Shown here one piece after another: positions 47,798 to 56,766 of a stretch of DNA of 64,000 bases (position 1 is the stretch's first letter; every line of letters begins with the position of its first letter). The notes under the pieces were generated by a model. The model was not told where the DNA came from and did no database searches. It saw only the letters and a list, made by a program, of their open reading frames with translations. The translations under genes and the position numbers were made by a program. The DNA is from Lachnospiraceae bacterium (lineage in GTDB: Bacteria > Bacillota > Clostridia > Lachnospirales > Lachnospiraceae): assembly GCA_017469935.1 (NCBI GenBank), contig JAFUFL010000032.1, positions 1 through 64,000 of the forward strand, read 5' to 3'.

Positions 47798-49255
47798 TTA
47801 GGCCTCTTTCACTCCCGCAAGATGCTTTGCCAGCTCCTTCTTCATCTCAAAATTACCTTGTCTACCGATGATGATCTTCTGGGCTTGCGGTGAGCCTGCA
47901 CCATGCATAGATTCCGTTCTGTAACCTACAGCCGCAGTTCCCAAAGCAAGGTTTTCGCACAGGCGAAGGACGCGGATCCTGTTTTCTGCATCAACTCCGC
48001 AGCCCACAAGATATTTCTCGACATACTTGCCAACTTCCTCGCTGCGAAGGTCTGCCTCGGACGGAGCTGTCACCATAATGCCGCCCGCAATATCTTCCAT
48101 CAGGCGTACGATCTCATAAGGGTAGCGGGTAACATTCAGTTTGCAAACATTTGCCAGAAGCAGATCGACCATATAGTTGCCGGCTTTTGTCTTCCATCCC
48201 TCAGCGCCGGAAGCAATACCGCAGCAGTAGAGCTGTTCGTTAAGCTGTGTCATCTCCACAAGCTTATCCTTAATATGGCTCGCTTTTTCAGTTCCGTTAT
48301 ACTGTGCGATCAGACTGGCTGCGCCGATTACGACATCTCCCACGCCGCTCTTGCATCCTCCGTAACTGTTGCGATGTCCACCGGCAAACAGATCAACAAG
48401 CATACCTGCAAATTCCACTTCTCCATTGAGGAAAATGTTCTCGTTGGGCACAAATACATGATCCAGTACAGTCAGCGCTTCGATGCCTCCGAATGTAGCA
48501 TTGCCCACATCGATATTTGCCGGATCCTCCATTTTACGTGTATCGCAGCTCTGTCTTCCTACGATCATCGTGATGCCGGGCGTGTCGAGAGGAAGGTGAA
48601 AAGCAATCGCATAGTCTTCCTGTCCGGGACGCATGGCTTGTGTAGGCAGGCAGACGATCTCGTGAGCATTTGTTGCGCCGGTAATGTGACACTTTGCGCC
48701 ATTGACAACAACACCGTCAGGTCTGCGCTCGACGACACGCATATACAAATCTTTGTCCTGCTCATCGGATCCGATCTTGGCACCTCTCGATCCCTTCGGA
48801 TCTGTCAGAGCACCTGCCACGATCAGGTCTTCGTCCTGGCACTTAATCAGGAACTTTTTAAAGCGGTCAAAATATTCTGTGCCGTATTTTTCATCAATTT
48901 CATAGGTGGTGGGATAGAATGCGTTTGCCATGTCCATGATCACGCACCGCTGAAAACAGCTGCCCGTCCTCTGTCCCATCAGGCGCTGCATTTTAGTCTT
49001 TTTGTTCAGATCCTCAATGCTGTTGTAGATATGATTGAACCTGTTGATCTTATGTCCAGTGAACTGGCTTGTCGCAGTCAGAAGATCTTCATATTCGGGC
49101 ATCAAGGCCATATCGTAGATTTCCTCGAGACATTTTCTGGAAGGGATCAGCAGCGGGTGATGGATCGGGTCCTCAATCTTTTTTCCCTGAAACCAGATAT
49201 TTCTCTTCATCTTTGCAAGAGATTCCACATACTGCTTACTTGTCATAAGTGCCAT
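47798..49255 (-). CDS. abfD: 4-hydroxybutyryl-CoA dehydratase/vinylacetyl-CoA isomerase
   Basis: A 485-residue flavin and [4Fe-4S] enzyme. The cluster ligands of the Clostridium aminobutyricum enzyme (Cys99, Cys103, His292, Cys299) are matched by Cys100 and Cys104 (GSCFQRCVIMD) and His294 and Cys301 (GGHRNSYGGCKSGVGD), with the same spacing. Other family marks: GALTDPKGSRG and GGIMVTAPSEADL. It removes water from 4-hydroxybutyryl-CoA by a ketyl radical mechanism, giving crotonyl-CoA. It acts in the cytoplasm and is oxygen-sensitive. GGAGGAGCAGAACA precedes the ATG. It is the key enzyme that identifies the operon. Confidence 0.93.
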   Translation of the reverse strand: MALMTSKQYVESLAKMKRNIWFQGKKIEDPIHHPLLIPSRKCLEEIYDMALMPEYEDLLTATSQFTGHKINRFNHIYNSIEDLNKKTKMQRLMGQRTGSCFQRCVIMDMANAFYPTTYEIDEKYGTEYFDRFKKFLIKCQDEDLIVAGALTDPKGSRGAKIGSDEQDKDLYMRVVERRPDGVVVNGAKCHITGATNAHEIVCLPTQAMRPGQEDYAIAFHLPLDTPGITMIVGRQSCDTRKMEDPANIDVGNATFGGIEALTVLDHVFVPNENIFLNGEVEFAGMLVDLFAGGHRNSYGGCKSGVGDVVIGAASLIAQYNGTEKASHIKDKLVEMTQLNEQLYCCGIASGAEGWKTKAGNYMVDLLLANVCKLNVTRYPYEIVRLMEDIAGGIMVTAPSEADLRSEEVGKYVEKYLVGCGVDAENRIRVLRLCENLALGTAAVGYRTESMHGAGSPQAQKIIIGRQGNFEMKKELAKHLAGVKEA

Positions 49256-49306
49256 TGTTCTGCTCCTCCTTTTTCTTCCGGATCCTTTTCGTATCCTTTT
49301 CCGAAT

Positions 49307-50449
49307 CTACTTGACTCCAAGTGCCCTGGCGATGACCATCTTCTGAATCGCATTTGCTCCTTCATAAATCTGTGTGATCTTTGCGTCACGCATCATTCGC
49401 TCAACCGGGTATTCTCTGCTGTATCCGTACCCTCCGTGGTACTGCACGCATTCCGTAGTAACCTTCATAGCTGTATCTGAACAGAAAAGTTTGCCCATTG
49501 CTGCTTCTGTTCCAAAAGGCTTGCCTGCATCCTTTAAAGCGGCCGCTCTCCACAAGAGAAGTCTTCCTGCATCGACTTGAGTCTGCAGATCTGCGATTCC
49601 GAACTGAACATCCTGGAACTGACTCAAACGCTTACCGAACTGCATTCTCTCCTGTACATACTGGCAAGTGACATCCAGCGCGCCCTGCGCAATACCGATG
49701 GCCTGTGTCCCCATACAGATTCTCCCCGTATCAAGAGAAGCAAGCGCAACTTTCATTCCGTTTCCTACGCCCCCAAGTACTGCGTCCTCTGGAACCAGGC
49801 AATCCGTGAAAACGATCTCTGCCGTGAGAGAACCGCGAATTCCCATTTTATGGATATGTTTCCCTACAGAAAAACCGGGCGCGTCCTTGTCGACGATAAA
49901 AGCAGTAAACTCTTTTTTGCCCTTTTCATTGATGCCCGTTACTGCGATCACAATATGAAAATCATTGGCCGGTGCGCTGGAGATAAACATCTTGGCCCCG
50001 TTGATCAGATATCCTCCATCTACCTTCTGCGCACGAGTCGTCATTCCGTTCGCATCTGACCCTGCGTTAGGCTCTGTCAGTGCAAATCCCATCAAATGAC
50101 CTTCTGCCATCAGTGGAAGGTATTTTTCCTTCTGCTCTTTCGTTCCAAATTGATTGATACAGGTCATCGATACACAATGCGTGGATATAATACTGGAAGT
50201 TGCTCCGCAGACTTTGGCAACCTCCTCATTTGCAAGTACAAAGGAAAGAAAGTCAAGACCGGCTCCGCCGTACTCCTCGTCAAGCCAACAGCCAAGAATT
50301 CCTGCTTCTGCCAGCATTGCAATATTCTCTTCGGGAAAGATTTCCTTTTCATCAATCTCTTCGGCCCTTCCCTTAAATTCTTTCTGCGCAAGATCCCTTG
50401 CAAGATCCCGGATCATTATCTGTTCCTCAGTTAATTCGAACATGCTCAT
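49307..50449 (-). CDS. Acyl-CoA dehydrogenase, copy 2
   Basis: A 380-residue acyl-CoA dehydrogenase: [70 protein letters not shown], and catalytic Glu363 in IYEGANAIQ. First gene of the nine-gene operon, 51 bp ahead of the dehydratase. Having two such enzymes in one operon suggests either two chain lengths or one oxidative and one reductive role. AAGGAGGCAATCTGA precedes the ATG. Electron partner Etf is not encoded here. Confidence 0.92.
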   Translation of the reverse strand: MSMFELTEEQIMIRDLARDLAQKEFKGRAEEIDEKEIFPEENIAMLAEAGILGCWLDEEYGGAGLDFLSFVLANEEVAKVCGATSSIISTHCVSMTCINQFGTKEQKEKYLPLMAEGHLMGFALTEPNAGSDANGMTTRAQKVDGGYLINGAKMFISSAPANDFHIVIAVTGINEKGKKEFTAFIVDKDAPGFSVGKHIHKMGIRGSLTAEIVFTDCLVPEDAVLGGVGNGMKVALASLDTGRICMGTQAIGIAQGALDVTCQYVQERMQFGKRLSQFQDVQFGIADLQTQVDAGRLLLWRAAALKDAGKPFGTEAAMGKLFCSDTAMKVTTECVQYHGGYGYSREYPVERMMRDAKITQIYEGANAIQKMVIARALGVK

Positions 50450-50823
50450 TCAGATTGCCTCCTTCTGCAATTTGGCTCGAAATGTGATTACACACTTATC
50501 ATGGCGGATACTTTTCTCAGCGTCCAATTCGTAAATTTCAGAAAACTGATGACCTGTATGACTGCTTTTCTGTGTTTTATTCCTTCTCTGAACAGAAAGA
50601 TTTCTCTATCAAAGAAGGCTGCGTCTTTCCTATTTTTAAGCTTTTTATTTTAATCAATTGTCAGTGAAGGGATTTCTGCCCGGTTATAAAGCACAAGCGC
50701 TTTATAGTTTTTATTCCCAAAGGGAATCCTTTTGATGAAAACAAGGCGTTATACATAGAAATTTTTTTAATATATCTTTTATTTAAAGGAACCTGACGAG
50801 GACAAGAAGAAAAGGAGCAGGAC
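50450..50823. promoter_or_regulatory. Divergent control region of the acyl-CoA operons
   Basis: A 374-bp gap between the two divergent operons. It is AT-rich, with a perfect palindrome ATTCCC-AAA-GGGAAT at 50713-50727 and a possible plus-strand promoter in the TATACATAG...TTTTTTTAATATATC area. Promoters for the nine-gene operon must lie in the left part. LysR control is likely, given two LysR genes, but the binding site is not proven. No gene seen. Confidence 0.55.
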
Positions 50824-51744
50824 ATGAAAGATAATTCTATTGACAGTCAGAACGAAATAAACACAACTACTTTTGACAAAAAACTGATCGGTCTTACAAC
50901 GGGTTTCAGATCTATCCCTTACACATGGAGAGACAGCGCGCTTTATGCACTCGCTGTTGGTGCCGGGCCGAAAGATCTACAGTATACCTATGAAAAAGAA
51001 ATGAAAGCTATTCCGACCTTTGGCGTTGTGCCTTACTGGGCATCCCTCGGCGTTTTGCCTCGTATTCCCCGCCCGCTGCCGGCTCCGGTTATCGCCGCGG
51101 AACAGGTGATTCATCCGACTGTGGCCCCCCTTCATATGGAACATGCACTCGTAATGCACCGACCGATCGATCCTATGGGAGGAACGCTGGTATACCAAGA
51201 CGTCATCACAGATGTGTATGATCGCGGCAAGGGAAAAGGTGCTGTGATCCGAAGCAAAGAAGATATCTACGATGAAGCCGGAAATCTATTGTGTACAAAT
51301 TATTCCAGTACACTGTTTCAGGAAGGCGGCGGATTCGGCGGAAAACCAATGCCCAAAAGTCCGATCAGAATCCCGGAAAGAGAAGCGGACATAATAGTTA
51401 ATGATCACATATCGCCCATTCAGAATGTCCTGTACCGGCTTACCGGCGATATGAACCTGGTACATATGGATCCCGCATATGCAAAAGAAAAGGGATTTGA
51501 CAGAGTCTTTATGCAGGGCCTTTGCTCTTTTGGCTTCGCTTGCAGACTTGCGATCGATGCCCTGATTCCGGGAGAACCGGAGAGAATGAAAAAGATATCG
51601 GCACAGATGCGTTCCATTGCGTTTCCGGATACTTCAATCATTCTGAAACTGTGGAAAGAAGAAGACGGGCGCTGTCTGTTCCGACTACTTGATGCGGCGA
51701 CAGATGCCCCGATTTTGGATCGCGGCGAATTCTTATGGACGTGA
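50824..51744 (+). CDS. Type 2 enoyl-CoA hydratase (MaoC-like, MFE-2 type)
   Basis: A 306-residue double hot-dog protein like the hydratase-2 part of eukaryotic MFE-2: YTWRDSALYALAVGAGPKDL, IPTFGVVPYWASLGV, then the hydratase-2 motif LTGDMNLVHMDPAYA with catalytic Asp209 and His214 five apart, and FMQGLCSFGFACRLAI. It forms (R)-3-hydroxyacyl-CoA, the opposite stereochemistry to the crotonases here. The usual NPLH is NLVH. Such full-length proteins are unusual beside clostridial butyrate-type genes. GAAAAGGAGCAGGAC precedes the ATG. First gene of a plus-strand pair with a class III CoA-transferase. Confidence 0.87.
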   Translation: MKDNSIDSQNEINTTTFDKKLIGLTTGFRSIPYTWRDSALYALAVGAGPKDLQYTYEKEMKAIPTFGVVPYWASLGVLPRIPRPLPAPVIAAEQVIHPTVAPLHMEHALVMHRPIDPMGGTLVYQDVITDVYDRGKGKGAVIRSKEDIYDEAGNLLCTNYSSTLFQEGGGFGGKPMPKSPIRIPEREADIIVNDHISPIQNVLYRLTGDMNLVHMDPAYAKEKGFDRVFMQGLCSFGFACRLAIDALIPGEPERMKKISAQMRSIAFPDTSIILKLWKEEDGRCLFRLLDAATDAPILDRGEFLWT

Positions 51745-51827
51745 CAAAATCGGTACCAACCAATGTAAAAATCTCCCCTCCCTGTGGGTGGTGAGTTCAA
51801 CAATGCACACGCGCGCGGTAGGTAGAT

Positions 51828-51879
51828 GTTGCCTTACAGGCAACCCGCATGCGGCGCAGAGGCTCGCTTTGCGAGCCTT
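51828..51879 (+). terminator. Two hairpins between hydratase and CoA-transferase genes
   Basis: GTTGCC-TTA-(C)AGGCAAC at 51828-51844 and AGGCTCGC-TTT-GCGAGCCTT at 51860-51879. The second is followed by AACTAAG, not a T-run. They may act as an attenuator or RNA-processing element within the 179-bp gap between the two genes. Confidence 0.5.
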
Positions 51880-51923
51880 AACTAAGAACAATTCGTATTG
51901 TACTAAAAAGAGAGGAGTATCCT

Positions 51924-53141
51924 ATGTACAGACAGCCCTTAGATGGAGTGAAAATCATTGACCTTTCCTACTATATTGCAGGACCTGGCACCGGAAAGAT
52001 CCTTGCTGACTGGGGGGCAGAAGTAATAAAGGTTGAACCGCTCGGCGGAGAGCCCGGCAGAACGACCGGTGCTACCCTCGGAGCACCGATCGAAGATGAT
52101 TGCAATCCATATTTTGGCATTTGGAACAGCAATAAACGCGATATTGCGCTGAATCTGAAGACTGCAGAAGGCAAAGAAATTATGGACAAACTGTTAAAAG
52201 ACGCAAATGTATTTGTTACCAGTTTCCGTCCCGGCGCATTAAAGCGTCTCGGCCTTGATTACGAAACAGTCAGTCAGAAATTTCCGCATATTGTATGGGC
52301 TTCCATTAATGGTTTCGGAGAACAGGGCCCTGACTGCAACAAAGCCGGCTTCGATACGGTCGCTTATTGGGCAAGATGCGGCGCAATGCTCGACCTGACT
52401 GAGAGAGATACATCTCCCGTCAACCCGACCCTTGGGTTTGGAGATGCTTCAACTTCCTGTTCTCTTGCCGGCGGTATTGCGGCAGGACTTTATCAACAGG
52501 CAGTGACAGGCAAGGGCTGCAAAGTCATGGTCTCTCTGATGTCTCAGGCTTTATGGACAACGGCTGCACTGGTAACGACAAGCCAGTTTGGAGATACTAC
52601 ATATCCCAAATCACGAAAGTCACCGGCAAGTCCTCTGGTCAATTCCTATAAAACAGCTGACGGAGATTGGTATTTTACAAGTGTATTTGATGACAGGCAG
52701 TATCCTGTTTATCTGGAAAAGATTGCCCATCGCAAAGATCTTGCACAGGACCCTGAGTACGGAACATCCGAAGGTGCCTGCCGACATGCTACTTTTCTGA
52801 CGCAGGTCATTGCCGATGAGTTTGCAGCCAATACCAGTGAAGAAATGTCCAGTAGACTTCTTGAGGCTGATATCGCCCATGAAAAACTCAGGCATGTCCG
52901 CGATACACTGCAGGATCCGCAGGCTCTTCTCAATAACTACATTGTGCCTGCGCAGCATAGAAACGGATCACAGACAATGTGCGCGCAGCCTCCCGTTAAA
53001 TTTGACACGATCGACGTAATCCACAGATATGGAACTCCCCGGATCGGAGAGGATTCACGTTCTATTCTCGAGCACTGCGGCTACAGCAGCGAAGAGATTG
53101 CAAGATTGATCACCAGCGGCGTAACTCTTGCTGCCGAATGA
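51924..53141 (+). CDS. Class III (CaiB/BaiF) CoA-transferase
   Basis: A 405-residue family III CoA-transferase. N-terminus LDGVKIIDLSYYIAGPGTGK, LADWGAEVIKVEPLGGEPGR; the catalytic Asp174 is in GFGDASTSCSLAGG, corresponding to Asp169 of formyl-CoA transferase; SLMSQALWTTAALV is usual for the group. It exchanges CoA between an acyl-CoA and a carboxylate through mixed anhydrides. In Clostridia close relatives act on 2-hydroxy acids, cinnamates or carnitine-like acids. Paired with the (R)-specific hydratase, it could activate or release an (R)-hydroxy or unsaturated acid. AGAGGAGTATCCT precedes the ATG. Confidence 0.9.
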   Translation: MYRQPLDGVKIIDLSYYIAGPGTGKILADWGAEVIKVEPLGGEPGRTTGATLGAPIEDDCNPYFGIWNSNKRDIALNLKTAEGKEIMDKLLKDANVFVTSFRPGALKRLGLDYETVSQKFPHIVWASINGFGEQGPDCNKAGFDTVAYWARCGAMLDLTERDTSPVNPTLGFGDASTSCSLAGGIAAGLYQQAVTGKGCKVMVSLMSQALWTTAALVTTSQFGDTTYPKSRKSPASPLVNSYKTADGDWYFTSVFDDRQYPVYLEKIAHRKDLAQDPEYGTSEGACRHATFLTQVIADEFAANTSEEMSSRLLEADIAHEKLRHVRDTLQDPQALLNNYIVPAQHRNGSQTMCAQPPVKFDTIDVIHRYGTPRIGEDSRSILEHCGYSSEEIARLITSGVTLAAE

Positions 53142-53180
53142 TTCTCTGAAAGGACCTCCTGACTAAAATATTGCATATGA

Positions 53181-53234
53181 AAAAGAGCTGACGGAAAAGG
53201 GTTATATACTGCCCCCCTTCTTCGCAGCTCTTTT
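53181..53234. terminator. Bidirectional terminator
   Basis: AAAAGAGCTG at 53181-53190 pairs with CAGCTCTTTT at 53225-53234, with further partial pairing inside (AAAAGGG/CCCCTTC). It lies between the convergent CoA-transferase and LysR genes and has A and T runs on the proper sides for both. Confidence 0.8.
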
Positions 53235-53262
53235 TCTGTCGTTCTCTCTTTACGTCTTCTTT

Positions 53263-54168
53263 TTATATCTGACCCGGGACTATGTTTGAGAGTACATAAT
53301 ACTTGAACAACTTTGCTGCCGGCGTCATGTAATTGTCGCGCTTCCAGCACATATAAAGCGTTCTTGTCAGTCTCGGATTCGTTACGCGCAGGACACGGAG
53401 CCCTTCCAGAAAAATGGCAGGATTATCCGCAACAAATGCAATCCCCAGACCTGCCCGGACAAGTCCTGCCACAGTATTATCTTCATTAGCGCTGTAATTG
53501 ACCTTAAATGCGGAAAACGGGATTCCCAAGGCCCGCGTGATAGAATGAATAATGCCTGTGTTGTCTGTATAACCGACAAAAGTTTCATCCCTGATCTCAT
53601 CAATAGAAATTGTCTTTCTGTCTGCCAAAGGATGATCTACCGGTACGATCACTACCAGTTCTTCGATCAGAACCGGCTCACGGTCTATCATCGGATACCG
53701 GGAGAGATTGAACTCGCCGGTAAAACCAAACTCTATCCGCCCGGTCATCACATCTTCAAGTATATCCGCTGTAGATGCCTGGTAATAATTAAGCTTTATC
53801 CTGGAATGCCGGCTCGAAAACTGTTTGATTATATTAGGCATAAAATGCGCGCCCATGCTGAATATGGATGAAAAAGAGACAATTCCGTTATCCGGAGACA
53901 GCAGATTTCTGATCGTTACGATACTGTCCTCTATTTCTTTCGTAGCATTTGCAACAGAATTAGCAAGGATCTGTCCGTATTTGGTCAGTTTAATGTTTCG
54001 CCCTTCTCTTTCAAACAGTGGGAACCCCAGATCCTGCTCGAGATTATCAATTGATTTGCTGAGCGCGGACTGTGTTATATGAAGTGTGTTTGCCGCTCTT
54101 GTAAAATGCTCTTCTTTTGCTACTTCTTCAAAGTATTTGAGATACTGCCAGTTTATTGTTTCACTCAT
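53263..54168 (-). CDS. LysR-family regulator, copy 2
   Basis: A 301-residue LysR protein: HTH with WQYLKYFEEVAKEEHFTRAA and TLHITQSALSKSIDNLEQDL, then an effector domain (SMGAHFMPNIIKQFSSRHSR, VPVDHPLADRKTISIDEI, RAGLGIAFVADNPAIFLEGL). It is a paralogue of the regulator at 37543. Convergent with the CoA-transferase and next to the tRNA-Arg gene at the island edge. Likely target: the divergent acyl-CoA operons around 50.6 kb, by inference. The start is the ATG with AAAGGAGAAGCA, not an earlier codon inside the tRNA region. Confidence 0.9.
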   Translation of the reverse strand: MSETINWQYLKYFEEVAKEEHFTRAANTLHITQSALSKSIDNLEQDLGFPLFEREGRNIKLTKYGQILANSVANATKEIEDSIVTIRNLLSPDNGIVSFSSIFSMGAHFMPNIIKQFSSRHSRIKLNYYQASTADILEDVMTGRIEFGFTGEFNLSRYPMIDREPVLIEELVVIVPVDHPLADRKTISIDEIRDETFVGYTDNTGIIHSITRALGIPFSAFKVNYSANEDNTVAGLVRAGLGIAFVADNPAIFLEGLRVLRVTNPRLTRTLYMCWKRDNYMTPAAKLFKYYVLSNIVPGQI

Positions 54169-54306
54169 TGCTTCTCCTTTTATGCAATTCCAAGTCCGCT
54201 TCATTTCGAATACAATGCAGTTCACATTTGTTTTCTTTATTTTATCAGTTTTTATAATGACTGAACACCCAACACTACCCCTGCAATTATTAAAAACATA
54301 ATAAAA

Positions 54307-54326
54307 CCGGGACTTTTCAGTCCCGG
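54307..54326 (-). terminator. Terminator of tRNA-Arg
   Basis: CCGGGACT and AGTCCCGG form an 8-bp stem; TTTTATTATGTTTTT follows on the minus strand. It has the same plan as the hairpin beside the middle att copy. Confidence 0.82.
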
Positions 54327-54334
54327 CTAATGCG

Positions 54335-54408
54335 CGTCCGCGAGGTGACTCGAACACCCGACCTACCGCTTAGGAGGCGGTCGCTCTATCCAACTGAGCT
54401 ACGCAGAC
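54335..54408 (-). tRNA. tRNA-Arg (CCT)
   Basis: All arms are intact: acceptor GTCTGCG/CGCGGAC, D-arm GCTC/GAGC with loop AGTTGGATA, anticodon stem ACCGC/GCGGT with loop CTCCTAA (anticodon CCT, reads AGG), T-arm ending in the TTCGAGT loop. Discriminator is G, and CCA is not encoded. Its 3' half is repeated at 33971 and 23931, so this is the integration target of the two segments to its left. Confidence 0.95.
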
Positions 54409-54521
54409 AAATATGATGTTCTGAACTTATAAATTCAGAACATTAATATTATACACTTTTTTGACAAATATGGAAGACCTATTTTAGAGCTTGCAACTAC
54501 GCCGCCGCACGCTCCCATTTT

Positions 54522-55430
54522 CTACAGATCAAACGAGAGATTCTCGTCCGGGAAATTGACGACTCCCTGCATCCAGACAACGCCCTTAAATCTCCTGCCG
54601 GGAGCGGGCTCCCCGAAGAGGTCCTTGGCGTTGATGCAGACTTTGAAGAGAAGGTCTCCGCACATGATCGTCAGGATCCAAATCTTCTCCTTCGTGATCG
54701 GGTTCTCGGTGATCTGACATTTGTCGATCTCGCCGAGCACCGAGTACAGGTCGCACTCCACGCCGGTGGGCATAAAGGTGGAATCTACGATAGTGTAGAT
54801 ATCGTCCTCCTGAAGCTTGTCCATGATCACCGCATACATATCCATGTCCTGCATGGTGAGATTCTTCATGGCGTCTTCATCGCCGCTGCGCGCCATATTC
54901 ATCAGGTTGCGCCGCGCCATGTCCTTCTCTCTCGTGTCCTCGATTTCCTCTTCTGTCTTGAGGATCGGCAGCATCACGGTTCCGCTGGTGCACAGACCGG
55001 AAAGACATACGCTCGTCCCGGGAATCCGTTCCATCTGCGGGGCGCCGTATTTGAGAAACTCGACCGAGTTGATCAGACGGAAGATCAGCGTCGTGCCGAC
55101 ACTCAGGTCATCTACAACGCCTGCATAAGTGTGCCCCTCGATCCGCTCTTCCACGCTCACCTGCTCGATGGAGCTGACGGACTCGCTGATAAAATAGGGA
55201 AAGAGCGCTTCGCCGCTGAAATCATTTTCTTCGTCGAAGACGCCGACGGCACAGACCCCGTATCCGTTTCCGTAATCGACGCGAAGCTCTGCCATCATGG
55301 CGTCCTCGTCCGACGGATCCGTGATATAAGATCTGTGCTCGGCTTTTTCCAGCACCTCATCTATCAAGTTATATGTATCTCGGGCCTTCATCGGCTCTGA
55401 AAACCCTATAGCCCTGAAGTATTTGTGCAA
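54522..55430 (-). CDS. DUF3881-like protein
   Basis: A 302-residue cytoplasmic protein beginning MHKYFRAIGFSEPMKARDTY, with acidic middle (DEENDFSGEALFPYF, GTTLIFRLINSVEFLKYG) and an end FPDENLSFDL. It resembles the DUF3881 family, known mainly from Lachnospiraceae and usually found near serS. Function unknown. The start is TTG with AGAGGTATATT before it. It belongs to the conserved chromosome backbone to the right of the tRNA-Arg gene, 31 bp after serS. Confidence 0.7.
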   Translation of the reverse strand: MHKYFRAIGFSEPMKARDTYNLIDEVLEKAEHRSYITDPSDEDAMMAELRVDYGNGYGVCAVGVFDEENDFSGEALFPYFISESVSSIEQVSVEERIEGHTYAGVVDDLSVGTTLIFRLINSVEFLKYGAPQMERIPGTSVCLSGLCTSGTVMLPILKTEEEIEDTREKDMARRNLMNMARSGDEDAMKNLTMQDMDMYAVIMDKLQEDDIYTIVDSTFMPTGVECDLYSVLGEIDKCQITENPITKEKIWILTIMCGDLLFKVCINAKDLFGEPAPGRRFKGVVWMQGVVNFPDENLSFDL

Positions 55431-55461
55431 AATATACCTCTAAACAAACATATGTTCATTA

Positions 55462-56766
55462 TCAGTGTTTGGGCATCATCACTTCCATGCCGCCCATGTA
55501 AGGACGAAGGACAACCGGGATCCTGACGGATCCGTCTGCCTGCAGGTTGTTCTCGAGGAATGCGATCAGCATTCTGGGAGATGCCACAACAGTATTATTC
55601 AGTGTGTGTGCAAGATACTTCTTGCCGTCAGCGCCGTTTACGCGGATCTTGAGGCGTCTTGCCTGCGCGTCACCCAGGTTGGAGCAGCTGCCGACTTCGA
55701 AGTATTTCTTCTGTCTGGGAGACCATGCTTCTACGTCGCAGGACTTGACCTTGAGGTCAGCCAGGTCGCCGGAGCAGCACTCGAGCGTTCTGACCGGGAT
55801 ATCCATGCTGCGGAAGATCTCGACCGTGTAGCTCCAAAGCTTGTCGTACCATTCCATGGAATCTTCGGGCTTGCAGACGACGATCATTTCCTGCTTCTCG
55901 AACTGGTGAATTCTGTAGACACCGCGCTCCTCGATGCCGTGCGCGCCTTTTTCCTTGCGGAAGCAAGGGCTGTAGCTGGTGAGCGTCTGAGGAAGCTTCT
56001 CCTCGGGGATAATCTGGTCGATGAACTTACCGATCATGGAGTGCTCGGATGTTCCGATCAGATAGAGGTCCTCGCCTTCGATCTTGTACATCATGGCATC
56101 CATCTCCGCGAAGGACATGACGCCGGAGACGACAGCACTGCGGATCATGAAAGGCGGAATGTGATAATTGAATCCCTTGCCGATCATGAAATCTCTCGCA
56201 TAGGAGAGAACTGCGGAATGGAGTCTGGCGATGTCGCCCATCAGATAGTAGAAACCATTTCCGGATACGCGGCCCGCGCTGTCCAGATCGATTCCGTCGA
56301 AAGTATCCATGATATCGGTGTGATAAGGAATCTCGAAATCCGGGACAACCGGCTCGCCGTATTTCTGGATCTCAACGTTGTGGGAATCGTCGGGACCAAT
56401 CGGGACGGAAGGATCGATGATATTGGGAATCACCATCATATCCTTGAGAACGATCTCGTCCGCTTCCTTCTTAATGGCGTCGAGCTGCTCGAGGCGCTCT
56501 GCCATCGCATTGACCTTTGCCTTGACTTCCTCGACCTCTGCCATCTTGGAGGGATCCTTCTTGGCCTGTCCCATGAGTTTTCCGATCTCTTTGGAGAGTT
56601 TCTTTCTCTCCGCACGGATCTGGTCTGCCTCGCCCTGAGCGGCGCGGCTCTTTTCATCATATTCAATTACTTCATCGACAAGGGGAAGTTTCACATCCTG
56701 AAACTTTTTGCGAATGTTCTCTTTGACGATTTCCGGATTTTCTCTCAAAAACTTAACATCAATCAT
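55462..56766 (-). CDS. serS: Seryl-tRNA synthetase
   Basis: A 434-residue class II synthetase. The N-terminal coiled-coil arm that grips tRNA-Ser is at about 30-110 (EKSRAAQGEADQIRAERKKL). The catalytic core has motif 2 in SYSPCFRKEKGAHGIEERGV, shortened here, and motif 3 in NNTVVASPRMLIAFLENN. ATP-dependent charging of tRNA-Ser; essential. Between chromosomal parB and the DUF3881-like gene, as in several Lachnospiraceae. Confidence 0.96.
   Translation of the reverse strand: MIDVKFLRENPEIVKENIRKKFQDVKLPLVDEVIEYDEKSRAAQGEADQIRAERKKLSKEIGKLMGQAKKDPSKMAEVEEVKAKVNAMAERLEQLDAIKKEADEIVLKDMMVIPNIIDPSVPIGPDDSHNVEIQKYGEPVVPDFEIPYHTDIMDTFDGIDLDSAGRVSGNGFYYLMGDIARLHSAVLSYARDFMIGKGFNYHIPPFMIRSAVVSGVMSFAEMDAMMYKIEGEDLYLIGTSEHSMIGKFIDQIIPEEKLPQTLTSYSPCFRKEKGAHGIEERGVYRIHQFEKQEMIVVCKPEDSMEWYDKLWSYTVEIFRSMDIPVRTLECCSGDLADLKVKSCDVEAWSPRQKKYFEVGSCSNLGDAQARRLKIRVNGADGKKYLAHTLNNTVVASPRMLIAFLENNLQADGSVRIPVVLRPYMGGMEVMMPKH

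Larger units (their letters stand above)
33971..54376. mobile_element. Putative integrated segment II: acyl-CoA catabolic island
   Basis: A 20.4-kb stretch between the middle repeat and the intact tRNA-Arg gene. It holds a zeta-like toxin pair and then the full set of aldehyde and CoA-ester catabolic genes with two LysR regulators. The insert is at the 3' side of the tRNA, as usual. No integrase is present, so it is either an immobilised island or depends on a helper. Confidence 0.6.

Noticed and set aside
47903..49480. A plus-strand open frame of about 525 codons
   Set aside because: It is antisense to the 4-hydroxybutyryl-CoA dehydratase gene, whose protein shows all catalytic ligands.
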